From positions 1 to 6,223 of the forward strand of contig USNA01000060.1 in NCBI GenBank assembly GCA_900555955.1: 6,223 nucleotides of DNA, written 5' to 3'. Under the pieces are notes generated by a model. The model saw only the letters and a program-made list of their open reading frames with translations. It made no database searches and was not told where the DNA came from. Position 1 is the stretch's first letter. Every line of letters begins with the position of its first letter. The translations under genes were made by a program, and so were the position numbers. Shown in pieces: positions 5,945 to 6,223 of the stretch. Source of the DNA: an uncultured Collinsella sp. GTDB lineage: Bacteria; Actinomycetota; Coriobacteriia; Coriobacteriales; Coriobacteriaceae.

Positions 5945-6223
5945 ATAAGCCTAGTTCCGAAAAGCGAGCCGCATGCAACAACCAAGTAACCACAGGCCCC
6001 GGGAGAGCGGGGACACCGGCTTAGGTTTATCGCGAGTTCCGCACGAACAGGAGGCCACGTGACCTCGATGTTTTGGACGTGACAGCGAGAGGGGTCCTGG
6101 TATGGCAAGGTGACGTGAAACAAGGCGGCGCTGACCTTCTGGTCGCGCCGCCGAAGTTGAACGTCAGATTGCCGTGCCAGGGCCCCTCGCAGCGTCAAGA
6201 AGACCGCCGTTCGGGAGAACGGC
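5945..6223 (+). ncRNA. unassigned highly structured RNA, 3' end beyond the window
   Basis: Helix 1 pairs 5945-5954 with 6021-6030 (10 bp, two G-U) and encloses GCCG/CGGC (5968-5971 with 6017-6020) and CCCCG/CGGGG (5997-6001 with 6008-6012, loop GGAGAG). A small hairpin, GTTC/GAAC, spans 6036-6048. A long irregular arm spans 6073-6198. Its segments are 6085-6088 with 6187-6190, an unbroken 18-bp helix 6091-6108 with 6169-6186 (three G-U), TGACGT/ACGTCA (6111-6116 with 6161-6166), AAC/GTT (6119-6121 with 6156-6158), and GGCGGCGC/GCGCCGCC (6124-6131 with 6145-6152) capped by GACC-TTCT-GGTC. Internal loops GG/GA, GA/GA and AA/GAA contain only purines. A last hairpin (6206-6223) has a 7-bp stem and a GGGA (GNRA) loop. 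G-U pairs and purine loops become A-C and pyrimidine mismatches on the other strand, so plus is favoured. I do not recognise RNase P RNA, tmRNA, 6S or SRP RNA motifs. The 5' end and promoter are unclear. Confidence 0.6.

Noticed and set aside
6111..6166. Kink-turn at the tandem GA/GA loop
   Set aside because: A kink-turn needs a roughly 3-nt bulge immediately 5' of the GA on one strand. Here both GA pairs are flanked directly by helices.
5665..6198. A 177-codon minus-strand open frame over the tRNA and structured region
   Set aside because: Its C-terminal part is the antisense translation of the tRNA-Gln gene, giving the RRDSNPQ-type peptide that commonly appears as an annotation artefact. 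The rest has biased composition, no recognisable domain, and lies across strong RNA helices.
5821..6223. RNase P RNA, tmRNA, 6S or SRP RNA
   Set aside because: I looked for their conserved cores on both strands, such as the RNase P GAGGAAAGTCC block, a tmRNA tRNA-like end with a tag frame, and the SRP apical loop, and found none. A CCGGCTTA-like stretch at 6016-6023 is isolated.
1..6223. CRISPR array or insertion sequence
   Set aside because: I saw no regularly spaced direct repeats, no transposase or integrase frame and no terminal inverted repeats in the window.

Overview
The window looks like chromosomal DNA from a GC-rich, gut-type actinobacterium, most likely a Coriobacteriia member such as Collinsella. 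The grounds are the GC-rich codon use, a PTS sugar importer in an actinobacterial background, and a protein resembling actinobacterial CwlM. No rRNA or housekeeping marker fixes the taxon, so this placement is an inference.

Left part (1-3476): a divergent sugar-uptake locus. A GntR/HutC-type repressor resembling TreR is read leftward (77-796). Facing it is a large PTS permease (1026-3476) of the MalX/alpha-glucoside type, with EIIC then EIIB domains. Where a third PTS domain is often attached, it carries a complete Cof-type HAD phosphatase. The 229-bp region between the two genes holds two copies of a TTGTTTAAAC palindrome, one over each likely promoter, which are good operator candidates. 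No EIIA domain and no phospho-glycosidase lie in the window.

Middle part (3477-5772): a trans-type polyprenyl diphosphate synthase (about 3590-4615), then a protein with two peptidoglycan-binding repeats and no signal peptide (4754-5659). The latter resembles the cytoplasmic regulator CwlM but has a shortened, apparently non-catalytic C-terminal domain. Both can be linked to cell-envelope synthesis: a polyprenyl carrier, and control of peptidoglycan precursor supply. A complete tRNA-Gln(TTG) and its terminator follow.

Right part (5816-6223): no credible protein gene. It contains an inverted 17-bp copy of the tRNA T-arm region, a terminator-like hairpin that folds better on the minus strand, and then a strongly structured plus-strand segment (5945-6223, running off the window). 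This segment has an irregular arm of about 126 nt with an unbroken 18-bp helix, internal loops made only of purines, and a hairpin capped by a GNRA tetraloop. The G-U pairs and purine-rich loops favour a plus-strand RNA. I cannot assign it to a known family, and it is the best candidate here for something undescribed.
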